This document shows, piece after piece, positions 1 through 9,237 of a stretch of 64,000 nt of DNA. The stretch is from the NCBI RefSeq assembly GCF_900091455.1, contig NZ_LT607412.1, positions 2,666,001 through 2,730,000 on the forward strand, written 5' to 3'. Under the pieces are notes generated by a model. The model was given only the letters and a program-made list of their open reading frames with translations. It was not told the origin of the DNA and did not search any database. The translations under genes were made by a program, and so were the position numbers. The first letter of the stretch is position 1, and every line of letters begins with the position of its first letter. This DNA is from Micromonospora coriariae (GTDB lineage: Bacteria > Actinomycetota > Actinomycetes > Mycobacteriales > Micromonosporaceae).

Positions 1-87
1 TGCCAACACATGTTGGCAAACACTTGTTGGCAACGCTAGGTCGCCGCTCATTGTGTGTCAACAGTCGTTGGCATACGGTCGTTGACA
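1..87. promoter_or_regulatory. Repeated TetR-type operator upstream of the first gene
   Basis: Positions 1-18 form an inverted repeat with arms TGCCAACA and TGTTGGCA around a 2-base centre. A second, slightly degenerate copy (arms TGTCAAC and GTTGGCA) lies at 56-73, and further half-sites GTTGGCA and GTTGACA lie near 27-33 and 81-87. The array runs directly into the start codon of the TetR-family gene at 87. TetR proteins commonly bind such palindromes to repress themselves and a neighbour, so autoregulation is inferred. A divergent target gene may lie just before the window. Confidence 0.65.
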
Positions 88-668
88 TGACAGCGCCAAC
101 CCATCCGACCCAGCCCCGCCGCTCGGACGTCACCCGGGCCGCGATCCTGCGAGCCGCCCGGGAACGGTTCGCCGCGGACGGGTACGAGCGCGCCACCATC
201 CGGGCCATCGCCGCAGACGCCCGGATCGACCCGTCGATGGTGATGCGGTACTACGGCAGCAAGGAGGGCCTCTTCGCGGCGGCGGCCGAGTTCGACCTAC
301 GGCTGCCCGACCTGACCGACGTGCCGCCCGGGCGGTTCGGCGACGTCCTGGTGCGGCACTTCCTTGCCCGGTGGGAGGGCGACGAGACGCTCGTCGCGCT
401 GCTGCGTGCCGCGAGCACCAACCCGGGCGCGGCGGAGCGGATGCGCGGCATCTTCGCCGACCAGCTCACCTCTGCCGTGGCCACGTTCGGCACCGACCCG
501 GCAACCACCGCCCGACGCGCGGGCCTGGTCGCCAGTCAGATCCTCGGCCTCGCCTTCACCCGCTACATCGTCCGCCTGCCACCGATGGTTGAGCTGGATC
601 CGGAGGAGCTGGTCTCCTGGGTCGCACCGACCCTCCAGCGATATCTGACCGGGCAGCCGGAGAGCTGA
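87..668 (+). CDS. TetR/AcrR family transcriptional regulator
   Basis: A 193-residue DNA-binding repressor. The N-terminal helix-turn-helix covers about residues 12-58 (ILRAARERFAADGYERATI, then MRYYGSKEGLF), the classic TetR recognition region. The C-terminal half is a helical ligand-binding domain typical of actinobacterial TetR_C domains. An in-frame start at 24 would add 21 unlikely residues that overlap the operator repeats, so ATG 87 is preferred. The ligand is unknown. The palindromic array immediately upstream suggests autorepression. Confidence 0.88.
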   Translation: MTAPTHPTQPRRSDVTRAAILRAARERFAADGYERATIRAIAADARIDPSMVMRYYGSKEGLFAAAAEFDLRLPDLTDVPPGRFGDVLVRHFLARWEGDETLVALLRAASTNPGAAERMRGIFADQLTSAVATFGTDPATTARRAGLVASQILGLAFTRYIVRLPPMVELDPEELVSWVAPTLQRYLTGQPES

Positions 669-737
669 CCCAACCTTTTCCCCCTCCCCGTGCGTCTGCC
701 AGGTGACGGCCGAACGCGGCGGCCGGGAGGTGGGCGG

Positions 738-1286
738 ATGGCAAACGACGGACGCGACGGCTACCTCGCCTTCGTGGAGAGCCACCAGCACCGCCTGCTG
801 CGCGCGGCCTACCTGATCTGCGGCAACCGGCACCAGGCCGAGGACCTGCTCCAGGACGCGCTGCTCAAGCTGGCGCTGCGCTGGACCACGGTCCGCGACG
901 GCGATCCCGCCGCGTACGTGCGGGCCATCCTCTACCGGGACACGGTGTCGTGGTGGCGTCGCCGGCGGCGGGAACGGCTCAGCGCCGAGCCGCCGGAGCA
1001 GGTGGCCCCCGACCGCGACGGCGCGTTACGGCTCACGCTGCACGACGCGCTCGGCCTGCTCCCGCCCCGGCAGCGGGCCGTGCTGGTGCTGCGCTACTAC
1101 GAGGACCTGACCGAGGTCGCCACGGCCGAGGCGCTCGGCGTGACAGTCGGCACCGTGAAGAGCCAGTGCCACGCGGCGCTGCGCCGGCTCCGCGAGGTGG
1201 CCCCCGACCTCACCCGGGACTCCCGACCGGCTCAGCAGCCGGCGACTCGCCGCGACCTGGCCAGCGGCCTGGAGGTGAATCCGTGA
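738..1286 (+). CDS. SigE-family ECF RNA polymerase sigma factor
   Basis: A 182-residue extracytoplasmic-function sigma-70 factor. Region 2 lies at about residues 10-75 (AEDLLQDALLKLALRW, promoter melting and -10 recognition). Region 4 lies at about 105-155 (LPPRQRAVLVLRYYEDLT followed by VGTVKSQCHAALRRLR, the -35-binding helix-turn-helix). The start ATG 738 follows a GGAGG-type ribosome site; an upstream in-frame start at 690 is less likely. Its stop overlaps the GTG of the next gene, so the two are translationally coupled, as usual for sigma/anti-sigma-like pairs. Confidence 0.9.
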   Translation: MANDGRDGYLAFVESHQHRLLRAAYLICGNRHQAEDLLQDALLKLALRWTTVRDGDPAAYVRAILYRDTVSWWRRRRRERLSAEPPEQVAPDRDGALRLTLHDALGLLPPRQRAVLVLRYYEDLTEVATAEALGVTVGTVKSQCHAALRRLREVAPDLTRDSRPAQQPATRRDLASGLEVNP

Positions 1287-2455
1287 ACGAGCAGGACCTG
1301 CGCCGGCTGCTGACCGTCAGCGTCGAGGACGTCCGGCCCAGCCACCCGGCCACGGCCGGCTGGGAGCGGGCCCGGCGTACCCGGCGTACCCGACTGGCGG
1401 TCGGCGCCGTCGCCCTCGCCGTGGCACTGATCGGCGGCGGCACGGTGGCCGCCCTGCGACCCCCCGCCGATCCGCCGCCGGACCAATCGGTGGCCCCCAC
1501 CCCGACCGTCGAGCCCAGCCATGCCCCGCCGGTGGTGCGTGCCCCCGCCGAGCTGACGTTCCCGCCCGACCCGTTGGCCCGGCTCAGCGGCCCGGCGACC
1601 GTGCGGCTGTCGGAGCGACCGGTCCAGCGGGCGCTGGCGCTGTTCCAGCAGTTGACCGAGGAGTACCGGGCGGACGGCCCCGTCCGGATTCTCGGCGACG
1701 ACGGCGTCGTGCGCAGTCTCGACGTGGTGACCCCGGCACCCACCCGGGACGAGGGCGGCAACCAGGCGCCCGCCGTGAAGCCGGGGGTGCTGTCGCCCGA
1801 CGGCCGGTCGGCCGCGTTCGCCCAGACCGACGAGCTGATCATGGTCGACCTCACCATGGCGACCGTGCGCCGGATCCCGCTCGACGGCTACCTGGAGCTG
1901 GTGGTCTGGGCGAGCGACCGGGTGCTGGTCGGCGGCGACGACCGGACGTACGCGGTGGACCGGGTCACCGGCGCGGCGAGCGAGGTCGACGTGTCGGCCT
2001 GGGACCTCGTCGCACCCGACCCGGCGGCCGGCCGCGACGCGGCGCTCGTCGAGGTGGGCGGGCTGACGCTGCGCAGCCGAACCCGCGAGGGCACGGTTCG
2101 CTCCGAACAGCGGATCACGGGCTCGGCACTGCCCTCGCCGTACCAGGTCAACGAGTTCTACGGCCGGGGCTGGCTGCACGGCGAGCGGCTGGCCCGGGCA
2201 GCGTGGATCACCAATGACGAGATCGGCGGGGCCGAGGGAGTGGCCGTGCTGGACGCCCGCACCGGCGCGGTCGCCCACGTGCTGGACCTGGGTCGGGACC
2301 GGTGGAAGAGCTGCTGCGAGGTGCTGGGCTGGGACAACGAGGGCGCCGTGCTGCTCCGCCTGCAACCGACAGGCGTGGCGCGCTGGCACCCGGAGACCGG
2401 CGAGATCACCGGCGTGGTCCGCGACCTGCCCGGCGTGGTGGCGCTGGCCGGTTGA
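1283..2455 (+). CDS. Membrane-anchored partner of the ECF sigma factor (putative anti-sigma or sensor)
   Basis: A 390-residue protein starting at GTG 1283, overlapping the sigma gene stop by 4 bases. A short cytoplasmic N-terminus rich in Arg precedes one membrane segment at about residues 37-57, then a Pro-rich linker and a large external domain of about 320 residues that reads like a beta-propeller (repeated strands such as AFAQTDELIMVDL and DRVLVGGDDRTYAVD). No zinc-binding anti-sigma motif (HxxxCxxC) is visible, so the anti-sigma role rests only on operon position. It may sense an external signal. Confidence 0.7.
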   Translation: MNEQDLRRLLTVSVEDVRPSHPATAGWERARRTRRTRLAVGAVALAVALIGGGTVAALRPPADPPPDQSVAPTPTVEPSHAPPVVRAPAELTFPPDPLARLSGPATVRLSERPVQRALALFQQLTEEYRADGPVRILGDDGVVRSLDVVTPAPTRDEGGNQAPAVKPGVLSPDGRSAAFAQTDELIMVDLTMATVRRIPLDGYLELVVWASDRVLVGGDDRTYAVDRVTGAASEVDVSAWDLVAPDPAAGRDAALVEVGGLTLRSRTREGTVRSEQRITGSALPSPYQVNEFYGRGWLHGERLARAAWITNDEIGGAEGVAVLDARTGAVAHVLDLGRDRWKSCCEVLGWDNEGAVLLRLQPTGVARWHPETGEITGVVRDLPGVVALAG

Positions 2456-2504
2456 GCACCGTCCCCGCGAGACGACAACCGCCGCGCGGGGACGATCGGG
2501 CCGC

Positions 2505-3407
2505 TCAGGCGGCGAGGCCACCGGGCTGGTCGCCCTTCACAACGGGCGCCCGGACCAGGTTGCCCCACTCGGTCCAGGAGCCGTCGTAGTTGCGCACCTG
2601 CGGATAGCCCAGCAGGTGCCGCAGCACGAACCAGGTGTGGCTGGACCGCTCACCGATCCGGCAGTACGCGATCACGTCGTCGTCCGGGCTGAGCCCGAGT
2701 TGATCGGCGTAGATGGCCTTCAGTTCGTCGGCGGACTTGAACGTGCCGTCCTCGTTGGCGGCGGACTTCCACGGCTTGCTGACCGCGCCCGGGATGTGGC
2801 CGCCGCGCAGCGCGCCCTCCTGCGGGTAGTCCGGCATGTGCAGCATCTCGCCGGTGTACTCGCCCGGGGACCGGACGTCGACCAGCGGCCGACCCGCGGC
2901 GATGTGCGCCATCACCTGCTCGCGGAACGCCCGCAGCGGCGTGTCGTCCCGCAGCGGCACCGGGTAGTCGGCGCGCGGACGGGACGGCTTGTCGCGGGTC
3001 ACCTCGCGCCCCTCGGCGATCCACTTCTGCCGGCCGCCGTCGAGCAGCCGCACGTCGGCATGCCCGAAGAGCGAGAAGACCCAGAGGGCGTACGCGGCCC
3101 ACCAGTTGAAGTTGTCGCCGTAGAAGACCACCGTGTCGCCTCGGCCGATGCCCTTGGCGGCGCACATCTCGGCGAAGCTCGTCGCGTCGAGATAGTCCCG
3201 GGTCACCTGGTCGTTCAACTCCAGGTGCCAGTCGACCTTGACGGCGCCGGGGATGTGACCGGACTCGTAGAGCAGCACGTCCTCGTCGGACTCGACCACG
3301 ACGAGGCCCTCGTCGCCCAGGTGCTCGGCCAGCCAGTCGGTGGTGACCAGCCGCTGCGGGTCGGCGTACGACTGGAGGCGGGGATCAGGATCGTTCGGCA
3401 CAGACAT
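2505..3407 (-). CDS. sseA: Thiosulfate sulfurtransferase (two-domain rhodanese)
   Basis: A 300-residue tandem rhodanese that moves sulfane sulfur from thiosulfate to cyanide or other thiol acceptors. The C-terminal domain holds the catalytic loop [11 protein letters not shown] with Cys249. The N-terminal domain has Asp98 in the equivalent loop (YGDNFNWW) and is catalytically dead, the normal arrangement. Start ATG at 3407 gives MSVPNDPDP, the family N-terminus. In mycobacteria sseA sits beside a sufE-like gene; here SufE lies about 5.4 kb away. Confidence 0.92.
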   Translation of the reverse strand: MSVPNDPDPRLQSYADPQRLVTTDWLAEHLGDEGLVVVESDEDVLLYESGHIPGAVKVDWHLELNDQVTRDYLDATSFAEMCAAKGIGRGDTVVFYGDNFNWWAAYALWVFSLFGHADVRLLDGGRQKWIAEGREVTRDKPSRPRADYPVPLRDDTPLRAFREQVMAHIAAGRPLVDVRSPGEYTGEMLHMPDYPQEGALRGGHIPGAVSKPWKSAANEDGTFKSADELKAIYADQLGLSPDDDVIAYCRIGERSSHTWFVLRHLLGYPQVRNYDGSWTEWGNLVRAPVVKGDQPGGLAA

Positions 3408-3478
3408 GATCCCCAAGGTACGCCGCAACCCTGCCCTTCGACCGGCCATCGGGTGCGACGCCGCGCACGTGCCGGCGG

Positions 3479-3922
3479 TCAGGCGCGGCGGTGGGCGATC
3501 CGACCGGCGACCACGGTCATCAGGCAGGCGTCGCCGTCGTGGACCGCGAGGTCGGCGCGCTCCCCGGCGACCAGCACGGGCACCACTGCGGCCGGCAGCA
3601 CCAGCAGGTCACTCCGGTCGACGGCCGCCCGCAGCGCCGGATCGGCCAGATGCTCCGCCAGCACCGCCGTCACCCCGCGCCGCAGCAACGCGTGCACCCG
3701 CTCGCGCGGGGTCGGCGCCACCGGCAGCGCGCCCTCGTGCAGCAGACCCGGACCCAACGTCCCAGGCCAACGGCGGACCCGCACCCCGGCGTACGCCGCG
3801 CTCAGCTCGACCAGCGGGCCGACGGCCTCGATCCGGTCGGCGCTCACCAGCACCGCGTGATCCGGCAGCGGGTCGCCATCTCTGGTGAGCCGCAGCAGCG
3901 GCGCGGTGTGCAGGGTGCGCAC
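3479..3922 (-). CDS. Small amidohydrolase/imidazolonepropionase-like domain protein
   Basis: A 147-residue protein from GTG 3922, lying 2 bases after the stop of the SGNH hydrolase gene, so the two form an operon. Its start and end resemble the composite beta-sandwich ends of amidohydrolases ([19 protein letters not shown] at the start; [21 protein letters not shown] at the end), but the metal-binding TIM barrel is largely missing. It is probably not an active amidohydrolase. Function is unknown; homologues are carried as imidazolonepropionase-like proteins in related genomes. Confidence 0.7.
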   Translation of the reverse strand: MRTLHTAPLLRLTRDGDPLPDHAVLVSADRIEAVGPLVELSAAYAGVRVRRWPGTLGPGLLHEGALPVAPTPRERVHALLRRGVTAVLAEHLADPALRAAVDRSDLLVLPAAVVPVLVAGERADLAVHDGDACLMTVVAGRIAHRRA

Positions 3923-3924
3923 GC

Positions 3925-4692
3925 TCAGTCGACGATCGGCCCGAGCAGCGGGCGCTTCGCGGTGACCGTGTCGCCGGACGACCGGCCGGTCAGCCGACGC
4001 TTGATCCACGGGGCCAGGTGCTGCCCCGCCCAGCGCAGGTCGGCGGCGCGGGCGGCCAGCCACGGCGACGGCGCCGGGTGCGGAGGCACCATCAGCCACT
4101 CCTCGTCGCAGCCGACGCCGAGCGCGGTGAGCACCTGCCCGGCGACCCGTCGGTGCCCGGCCTCGCTCAGGTGCAGCCGGTCGGTGCTCCAGAGCATCGG
4201 GTTGAGGAAGGTGTCGTCGGCGTACAGGTCGACCATGATGGCGCCGTGCCGCTCGGCGGTCTCGCCGACGGCCTGGTTGAGCAGCTCCACCCGGGGGGCG
4301 ACGAGACGCTGGCCGGGCAGCCGGGCCATCACGTCGGCGAACCGGAAGAGCAGCACGTCCGCGCCACCCGAGCGCAACTGCCGAACCACCTCGTCGAAGC
4401 GGGCGACCAGCGCGTCCGGATCGAAGGTGCGGCGCAGCACGTCGTTGCCGCCCGCCGCGAAGCTGATCAGGTCGGGCTTCATGGCCACCGCGGCGGGCAC
4501 CTGCTCGGCGACCACGCTGGGAAAGAGCCGCCCCCGGATGGCCAGGTTGGCGTACCGGAAGTCGGGGCCCGCCTCAGCGGCGAGCCGGGTCGCCACCATG
4601 TCGGCCCAGCCCCGGTAGGTGCCGTCCGGGTACGCGTCGTCCATACCCTCGGTGAAGCTGTCCCCGACCGCGACAAAACTGCGCCAGCGCAC
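3925..4692 (-). CDS. SGNH/GDSL-type hydrolase
   Basis: A 255-residue esterase/lipase-like hydrolase. Block I is GDSFTEG with nucleophile Ser12, the oxyanion Gly/Asn block is seen in FAAGGNDVLRR, and the C-terminal block DRLHLSEAGH carries the catalytic Asp and His. There is no signal peptide, so it is probably cytoplasmic. The start is GTG at 4692. Substrate cannot be inferred. It is the first gene of a two-gene minus-strand operon with the amidohydrolase-like protein. Confidence 0.9.
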   Translation of the reverse strand: MRWRSFVAVGDSFTEGMDDAYPDGTYRGWADMVATRLAAEAGPDFRYANLAIRGRLFPSVVAEQVPAAVAMKPDLISFAAGGNDVLRRTFDPDALVARFDEVVRQLRSGGADVLLFRFADVMARLPGQRLVAPRVELLNQAVGETAERHGAIMVDLYADDTFLNPMLWSTDRLHLSEAGHRRVAGQVLTALGVGCDEEWLMVPPHPAPSPWLAARAADLRWAGQHLAPWIKRRLTGRSSGDTVTAKRPLLGPIVD

Positions 4693-4837
4693 CCGCGCCC
4701 CCTCACGCCACTCGTTGCCTGCGGCGACCAGTCTGTCACCGGAGACCCGCCCGTCGGTGCCCCCGCAGGGACGACGTGGCGGAGGTCATCCGTGCGCTCG
4801 GGGTGGCCCGGCCGTGCCCGGGCCACCCTCGGTCCGC

Positions 4838-5119
4838 TCAGCCGAGCGCGTTGATGATCTGCATGTCCCGGAGGCTCGGCGGCTCCGCCTGCTCGGCGAC
4901 CTTCGTTCCGCCCTCGTCAACGAGGATCAGGGTGTACCTGTCACCGCTGCGAACCCGGACCACCATCGACCCGTCGAGCGGCAGCACGACCTCCTTGCCG
5001 GTGCGGGTGTCCAGCACCACGTTGGCCAGCAGGGATCTGGCGGCGTCGCCCGCGTCGGCACGGCGCGCCGGCGTTCGGGTAGGGACGAACGAGTCGAACT
5101 CCGTCAGCAGAGGGTCCAC
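4838..5119 (-). CDS. Hypothetical 93-residue protein
   Basis: GTG start at 5119 preceded by a GAAGGATCG ribosome site on the minus strand. The protein is acidic and soluble with no membrane segment. The middle is rich in beta strands (VVLPLDGSMVVRVRSGD, YTLILVDEGGTKVA). No family is recognised. It stands alone: upstream is a 280-base gap before the XRE gene on the other strand, downstream an SGNH gene in the same orientation about 145 bases away. The clean ribosome site and normal codon use support a real gene. Confidence 0.6.
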   Translation of the reverse strand: MDPLLTEFDSFVPTRTPARRADAGDAARSLLANVVLDTRTGKEVVLPLDGSMVVRVRSGDRYTLILVDEGGTKVAEQAEPPSLRDMQIINALG

Positions 5120-5401
5120 ACGAGCCGATCCTTCGGGTCATGGTGCGGCGACGTTGATGCCTTTCCAGACGCGAGTTGGGACGGCGATGGTTGCCACACC
5201 CGCGACGCCCGGCCTCGAACAGCTCGCGCGGGCCGTCGGTCCGATTCAACCGGAACAGGTCGTGGATCGCCTCAGCGCTGCGTGACACTCTGCTGAAGGA
5301 GGAACTACTGTCGGGAGGCATCGACTGCGGTCTGGTCGAGGTCCGGTCGGGTCGATCGCCCGGACCAGCCGGGACAATGCCGGATAGAGCCTGGAGGACG
5401 T

Positions 5402-6205
5402 GTGGAAGGTGAACCGACCGCGGAGCTGATCCGGGCACAACTCCGGCGGCTGCGGCTGCGCGCCGAGCTGAGTCAGGAGGAGTTCGGAAAACTCGTCCAC
5501 TTCTCGGGCTCGCAGGTGTCGGCCGTGGAGCTGGGTCAGCGCCCGCTCGACCGGTTCTTCCTCAAGCGGGCGGACGAGGTGCTCGCGACAGGCGGGCTGC
5601 TGATGTCGCTGCTGAAGCTGGCCGAGCGCGACGGGCAGCCGAGCTGGTTCCGACCGTGGCTGGAAGCCGAACGCCATGCCCGGCAGCTGCGGTGCTACCA
5701 ACCCACGCTCATTCCCGGCCTGCTACAGACCGAGAATTACGCCCGCGCGGTGATTCGGGTCAACGACGAGCTGAGCGATGACGAGGTGGAGAGGCGGCTG
5801 GCGGTCCGGATGGATCGGCAGTCCATCCTCGTGCACGCGGAGGCCCCGAAGCTCGTGGCGGTGATTGAAGAGAGCGTTCTGCGGCGTGCCGACGAAGGGT
5901 TTCGTGGGCTGATGACCCAACAGGTCGCGCACCTCCTCGAGTGTTCGGAGAGCCCGCACATCAGCGTGCATGTCATTCCTGTCGAGGTCAGCAACCACAT
6001 CGGACTGAATGGTCCCTTCACCCTGGCTCGTGGCAACGACGGCGGGTGGGTCGGTCACCTGGAGAACCAGCTCGGCGGCGTGGTGGTCGATCGGGACGAG
6101 GATGTGGCTATTCTGCTGGCGAGGTGGGAGAGCGTCCGCAGCGAGGCCCTGCCTCACCGGCAGTCCACCCTGCTCATGAAGGAAGTGATGACGTCATGGA
6201 GCTGA
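5402..6205 (+). CDS. XRE-family regulator with DUF5753 domain
   Basis: A 267-residue protein. An N-terminal helix-turn-helix (residues about 8-60, LRLRAELSQEEFGKLVHFSG) is followed by a DUF5753 ligand or partner domain (YQPTLIPGLLQTENYARAV and later VIPVEVSNHIGLNGPF). GTG start at 5402 follows GGAGG. Its last codons overlap the DUF397 gene. XRE-DUF5753/DUF397 pairs are abundant in filamentous actinomycetes (the WhiJ-like group in Streptomyces) and are proposed to act together in developmental control. A specific role here is unknown. Confidence 0.88.
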   Translation: MEGEPTAELIRAQLRRLRLRAELSQEEFGKLVHFSGSQVSAVELGQRPLDRFFLKRADEVLATGGLLMSLLKLAERDGQPSWFRPWLEAERHARQLRCYQPTLIPGLLQTENYARAVIRVNDELSDDEVERRLAVRMDRQSILVHAEAPKLVAVIEESVLRRADEGFRGLMTQQVAHLLECSESPHISVHVIPVEVSNHIGLNGPFTLARGNDGGWVGHLENQLGGVVVDRDEDVAILLARWESVRSEALPHRQSTLLMKEVMTSWS

Positions 6206-6378
6206 TCGGCGCAGCGTGGCGCAAGTCCACTCGGAGTGGGCAGGGTGAGTGTGTCGAGGTGGCAGACAACCTCGTCGGCGTCGTCGGCGTGCGGGACAGC
6301 AAGGACCCGACCGGCCCGGTGCTCACCTTCGACCCGCAGTCCTGGCGAGCCTTCGTCACCTCCGCCAAACGGCGCTGA
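6196..6378 (+). CDS. DUF397 domain small protein
   Basis: A 60-residue protein with the whole DUF397 pattern: AAWRKSTRSGQGECVEVA, then VGVRDSKDPTGPVLTF and WRAFV. ATG 6196 lies inside the last codons of the XRE gene (10-base overlap), so it is translationally coupled and probably a binding partner of that regulator, as reported for WhiJ-like pairs. Confidence 0.88.
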   Translation: MELIGAAWRKSTRSGQGECVEVADNLVGVVGVRDSKDPTGPVLTFDPQSWRAFVTSAKRR

Positions 6379-6468
6379 CTCCGCCGCGCGGGAGCTGATC
6401 CACTCAGGACATCCGCCACTGGTCGAAATGGATCGCTCATCCAGCCGTACCGGTCGTAGGCTGCGCTG

Positions 6469-8238
6469 ATGCTGTTACGCATGTCGACCCTGCTGCTGCG
6501 GACCCTGCGCGAGGACCCGGCAGACGCGGAGGTGCCGAGCCACCGGCTCCTGCTGCGCGCCGGCTACATCCGTCGCGCCGCGCCGGGCGGCTACACCTGG
6601 CTGCCGCTGGGCAAGCTGGTGCTGGACCGGATCACCGAGGTGGTACGCGGCGAGCTGACCGCGATCGGCGACCAGGAGGTGCACTTCCCGGCGCTGCTGC
6701 CGGCGGAGCCGTACCGGACCAGCGGCCGGTGGACGGAGTACGGCGACGACATCTTCACCCTCGCCGACCGGCGCGGTGCCGAGCACCTGTTGGCGCCCAC
6801 CCACGAGGAGATGGCGGCACTGCTGGTCAAGGACCTGTTCACCTCGTACCGGGATTTCCCGGTGACGCTGTTCCAGGTGCAGACCAAGTTCCGGGACGAG
6901 GCGCGGCCGCGGGCCGGTCTGCTGCGCGGCCGGGAGTTCCTGATGAAGGATGCGTACTCCTTCGACCTGGACGAGGCGGGGCTGCGGGAGGCGTACGGGC
7001 GGCACCGGGCGGCGTACCAGCGGATCTTCGACCGGCTGGGCCTGGACTACACGGTGGTGCACGCGATGTCCGGGGCGATGGGCGGCTCGGCGTCGGAGGA
7101 GTTCCTGGCCGCGACGCCGGTCGGCGAGGACACCTTCGTCGGCTGCACCACCTGCGACTACGCGGCGAACACCGAGGCGGTCATCACGCGGGCACCGACC
7201 GCTGGCGACCCGACAGCGCGGCCGGCCGTCGAGGTGCACGACACTCCCGAGACCCCGACGATCGCCAGCCTCGTCGAACTGGCCAACGCGCGCCGGCTGG
7301 GTGGCCGGGACGGCTGGACCGCCGCCGACACCCTGAAGAACGTCGTGCTGGCTGTCCGTCAGCCGGGTGCGGACCGGGCCGAGCCGCTGGTGGTCGGCGT
7401 TCCTGGTGACCGGGAGGTCGACCTGAAGCGGGTGGGCGCCGCGCTGCACCCGGCCCAGGTGGCCGTCTTCGAGGAGTGGGGCGACCATCCGGAGCTGGTT
7501 CGCGGGTACATCGGACCGCAACTGCTCGACAAGCTGGGCATCCGCTACCTCGTCGATCCGCGGGTGGTGCCCGGCTCGGCCTGGTTGACCGGGGCGAACG
7601 AGCCGGGCCGGCACGCGACGGACGTGGTCTGCGGGCGGGACTTCACTCCCGACGGCACGATCGAGGCGGCCGACGTACGGGCCGGCGACCCCTGCCCGGC
7701 CTGCGACGGTGGCGAGCTGACCATCCGGCGGGGCATCGAGATCGGGCACATCTTCCAACTCGGCCGCCGGTTCACCGACGCGTTCGCGGTCGACGTGCTC
7801 GGTCCGGCGGGCAAGCCGGTCCGGCCGACCATGGGCTGCTACGGCATCGGGGTGTCGCGGGCGGTGGCGGCGGTCGCCGAACAGCACCACGACGACCGGG
7901 GGCTGGTGTGGCCGGCCGCGGTCGCGCCGTGTGACGTACACCTTGTCGTGGCGGGCAAGGGTCCGCAGCTCGACGCGGCGCTGGAACTCGGCGGGCGGCT
8001 CGCGGCCGCCGGCCTGCGGGTGCTGGTCGACGACCGGACACACGTCTCGGCCGGCGTGAAGTTCACCGACGCCGAGCTGATCGGCATTCCGCGCGCCGTA
8101 GTGGTCGGCCGACGGCTGGCCGACGGGTACGTCGAGCTGCGCGAGCGGGCCGGCGACGGGCGCACCGAGCTGCCCCTCGACGGTCTGGTGGAACGGTTGG
8201 TCGACGAGGAGCGCCGGGAACGTGGGACCGTGGTGTAG
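6469..8238 (+). CDS. proS: Prolyl-tRNA synthetase (bacterial type with editing domain)
   Basis: A 589-residue class II aminoacyl-tRNA synthetase that charges tRNA-Pro. Motif 1 region ([18 protein letters not shown]), motif 2 ([19 protein letters not shown]) and motif 3 ([18 protein letters not shown]) are visible. A YbaK-like INS editing domain that clears Ala-tRNA-Pro lies at about residues 245-395, and the C-terminal anticodon domain ends the protein. Length fits the family (about 570-590). A second start at 6481 ([12 protein letters not shown]) is equally possible and matches the usual family N-terminus. Confidence 0.95.
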   Translation: MLLRMSTLLLRTLREDPADAEVPSHRLLLRAGYIRRAAPGGYTWLPLGKLVLDRITEVVRGELTAIGDQEVHFPALLPAEPYRTSGRWTEYGDDIFTLADRRGAEHLLAPTHEEMAALLVKDLFTSYRDFPVTLFQVQTKFRDEARPRAGLLRGREFLMKDAYSFDLDEAGLREAYGRHRAAYQRIFDRLGLDYTVVHAMSGAMGGSASEEFLAATPVGEDTFVGCTTCDYAANTEAVITRAPTAGDPTARPAVEVHDTPETPTIASLVELANARRLGGRDGWTAADTLKNVVLAVRQPGADRAEPLVVGVPGDREVDLKRVGAALHPAQVAVFEEWGDHPELVRGYIGPQLLDKLGIRYLVDPRVVPGSAWLTGANEPGRHATDVVCGRDFTPDGTIEAADVRAGDPCPACDGGELTIRRGIEIGHIFQLGRRFTDAFAVDVLGPAGKPVRPTMGCYGIGVSRAVAAVAEQHHDDRGLVWPAAVAPCDVHLVVAGKGPQLDAALELGGRLAAAGLRVLVDDRTHVSAGVKFTDAELIGIPRAVVVGRRLADGYVELRERAGDGRTELPLDGLVERLVDEERRERGTVV

Positions 8239-8295
8239 CCACCACGGCACGGGGTACCGCAGTTCGATCGGGTGGATACGTCTTCGGAGGCTCTC

Positions 8296-8721
8296 ATGAC
8301 CGGTTACCGGGTCAGCGACGTGATGACCAAGCAGGTGGTGTACCTGCCGGCGGAGACCACCCTGGACGAGGCGGCCAGGGTGATGAAGGAGGCGGACATC
8401 GGCGACGTGGTGGTCACCGACGGCGCCAGCCTCGCCGGCATGCTCACCGACCGGGACATCGTGGTCCGGGCGGTGGCCGAGAACACCTCGCCGGCCGCCA
8501 CGACCATCGGCTCGATCGTCACCCGCGAGGTCGTCATGATCGAGCAGCACTGCACGGCGGGCGAGGCGGCGGCGCTGATGCGGGACCGGGGCATCCGGCG
8601 GGTGCTGGTCTGCGACACCGACCGCAAGCTGGTCGGCATCGTCTCGCTCGGCGACCTGGCCATGCAGCTCGACCCGACGAGCGCCCTCAGCGAGATCAGC
8701 GAGCAGTCCCCAACCGTGTAA
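8296..8721 (+). CDS. Tandem CBS domain protein
   Basis: A 141-residue protein made of two CBS motifs: one ends in AGMLTDRDIVVRAVAE and the second in KLVGIVSLGDLAMQ. Such stand-alone CBS pairs bind adenosyl ligands and act as energy or nucleotide sensors. Start ATG 8296 follows GGAGG at 8286-8290. A paralogue of very similar design lies at 19850-20269 on the other strand. Confidence 0.9.
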   Translation: MTGYRVSDVMTKQVVYLPAETTLDEAARVMKEADIGDVVVTDGASLAGMLTDRDIVVRAVAENTSPAATTIGSIVTREVVMIEQHCTAGEAAALMRDRGIRRVLVCDTDRKLVGIVSLGDLAMQLDPTSALSEISEQSPTV

Positions 8722-8782
8722 GGAAGGGCCCCTTCTTATCGCCTCAGGTAGAGGAAGGGTCCCCTGTTAACAGCGGTAGCCT
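8720..8782. repeat. Intergenic GGAAGGGNCCCCT repeat, two units
   Basis: Two related units lie between the CBS and SufE genes: AGGAAGGGCCCCTTCTTA at 8721-8738 and AGGAAGGGTCCCCTGTTAAC at 8752-8771. Each can fold as a short hairpin (GAAGG against CCTTC in the first). From memory similar sequences recur between genes in Micromonospora and Salinispora, so this is probably a dispersed repeat that may also act as a weak terminator for the CBS gene. The copy number cannot be judged here. Confidence 0.5.
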
Positions 8783-8788
8783 CGACGC

Positions 8789-9217
8789 ATGGCTGACATG
8801 CCGGCCCGACTGGCCGAAATCGTCGACGAGTTCGCCTCCGCTCCGCGCGACCTGGTGCTGGAGATGCTGCTCGAGTACGCCGACGTCATCCCGCCGCTGC
8901 CGGTGGAGGCCGCCGAGCGCGAGGGCATGGAACAGGTACCGGAGTGCCAGACGGCGTTCTTCCTGCGCGCCCGGGTGACGCCGGACGGGGTGGTCGAGAC
9001 GCTCTTCGACTGCCCGCCGGAGGCGCCGACCACCCGGGCGTTCGCCGGGATCCTCGCCGAGGGGCTGGCCGGCGCGAGCGCCGAGGAGGTGCTGGCCGTG
9101 CCGGACGACCTCTACCAGCGGATGGGCCTGGCGCAGGCGATCAGCCCGCTGCGCGTGCGCGGCGGCACCGCCATCCTGGGCCGACTCAAGCGCCAGGTGC
9201 GGGAACAGATCGGCTGA
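8789..9217 (+). CDS. SufE family Fe-S cluster sulfur acceptor
   Basis: A 142-residue SufE-fold protein. SufE accepts persulfide sulfur from a cysteine desulfurase and passes it to the cluster scaffold. The active loop reads VPECQTAFF with Cys53, matching the catalytic Cys51 of E. coli SufE. A further family signature is AQAISPLRVRGGTAI. Downstream, 20 bases away, is a DsbA/FrnE-like thiol enzyme in the same direction, so a small redox/sulfur operon is likely. Confidence 0.9.
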   Translation: MADMPARLAEIVDEFASAPRDLVLEMLLEYADVIPPLPVEAAEREGMEQVPECQTAFFLRARVTPDGVVETLFDCPPEAPTTRAFAGILAEGLAGASAEEVLAVPDDLYQRMGLAQAISPLRVRGGTAILGRLKRQVREQIG

Positions 9218-9237
9218 CCAGCGAGTTGGGACCGATC

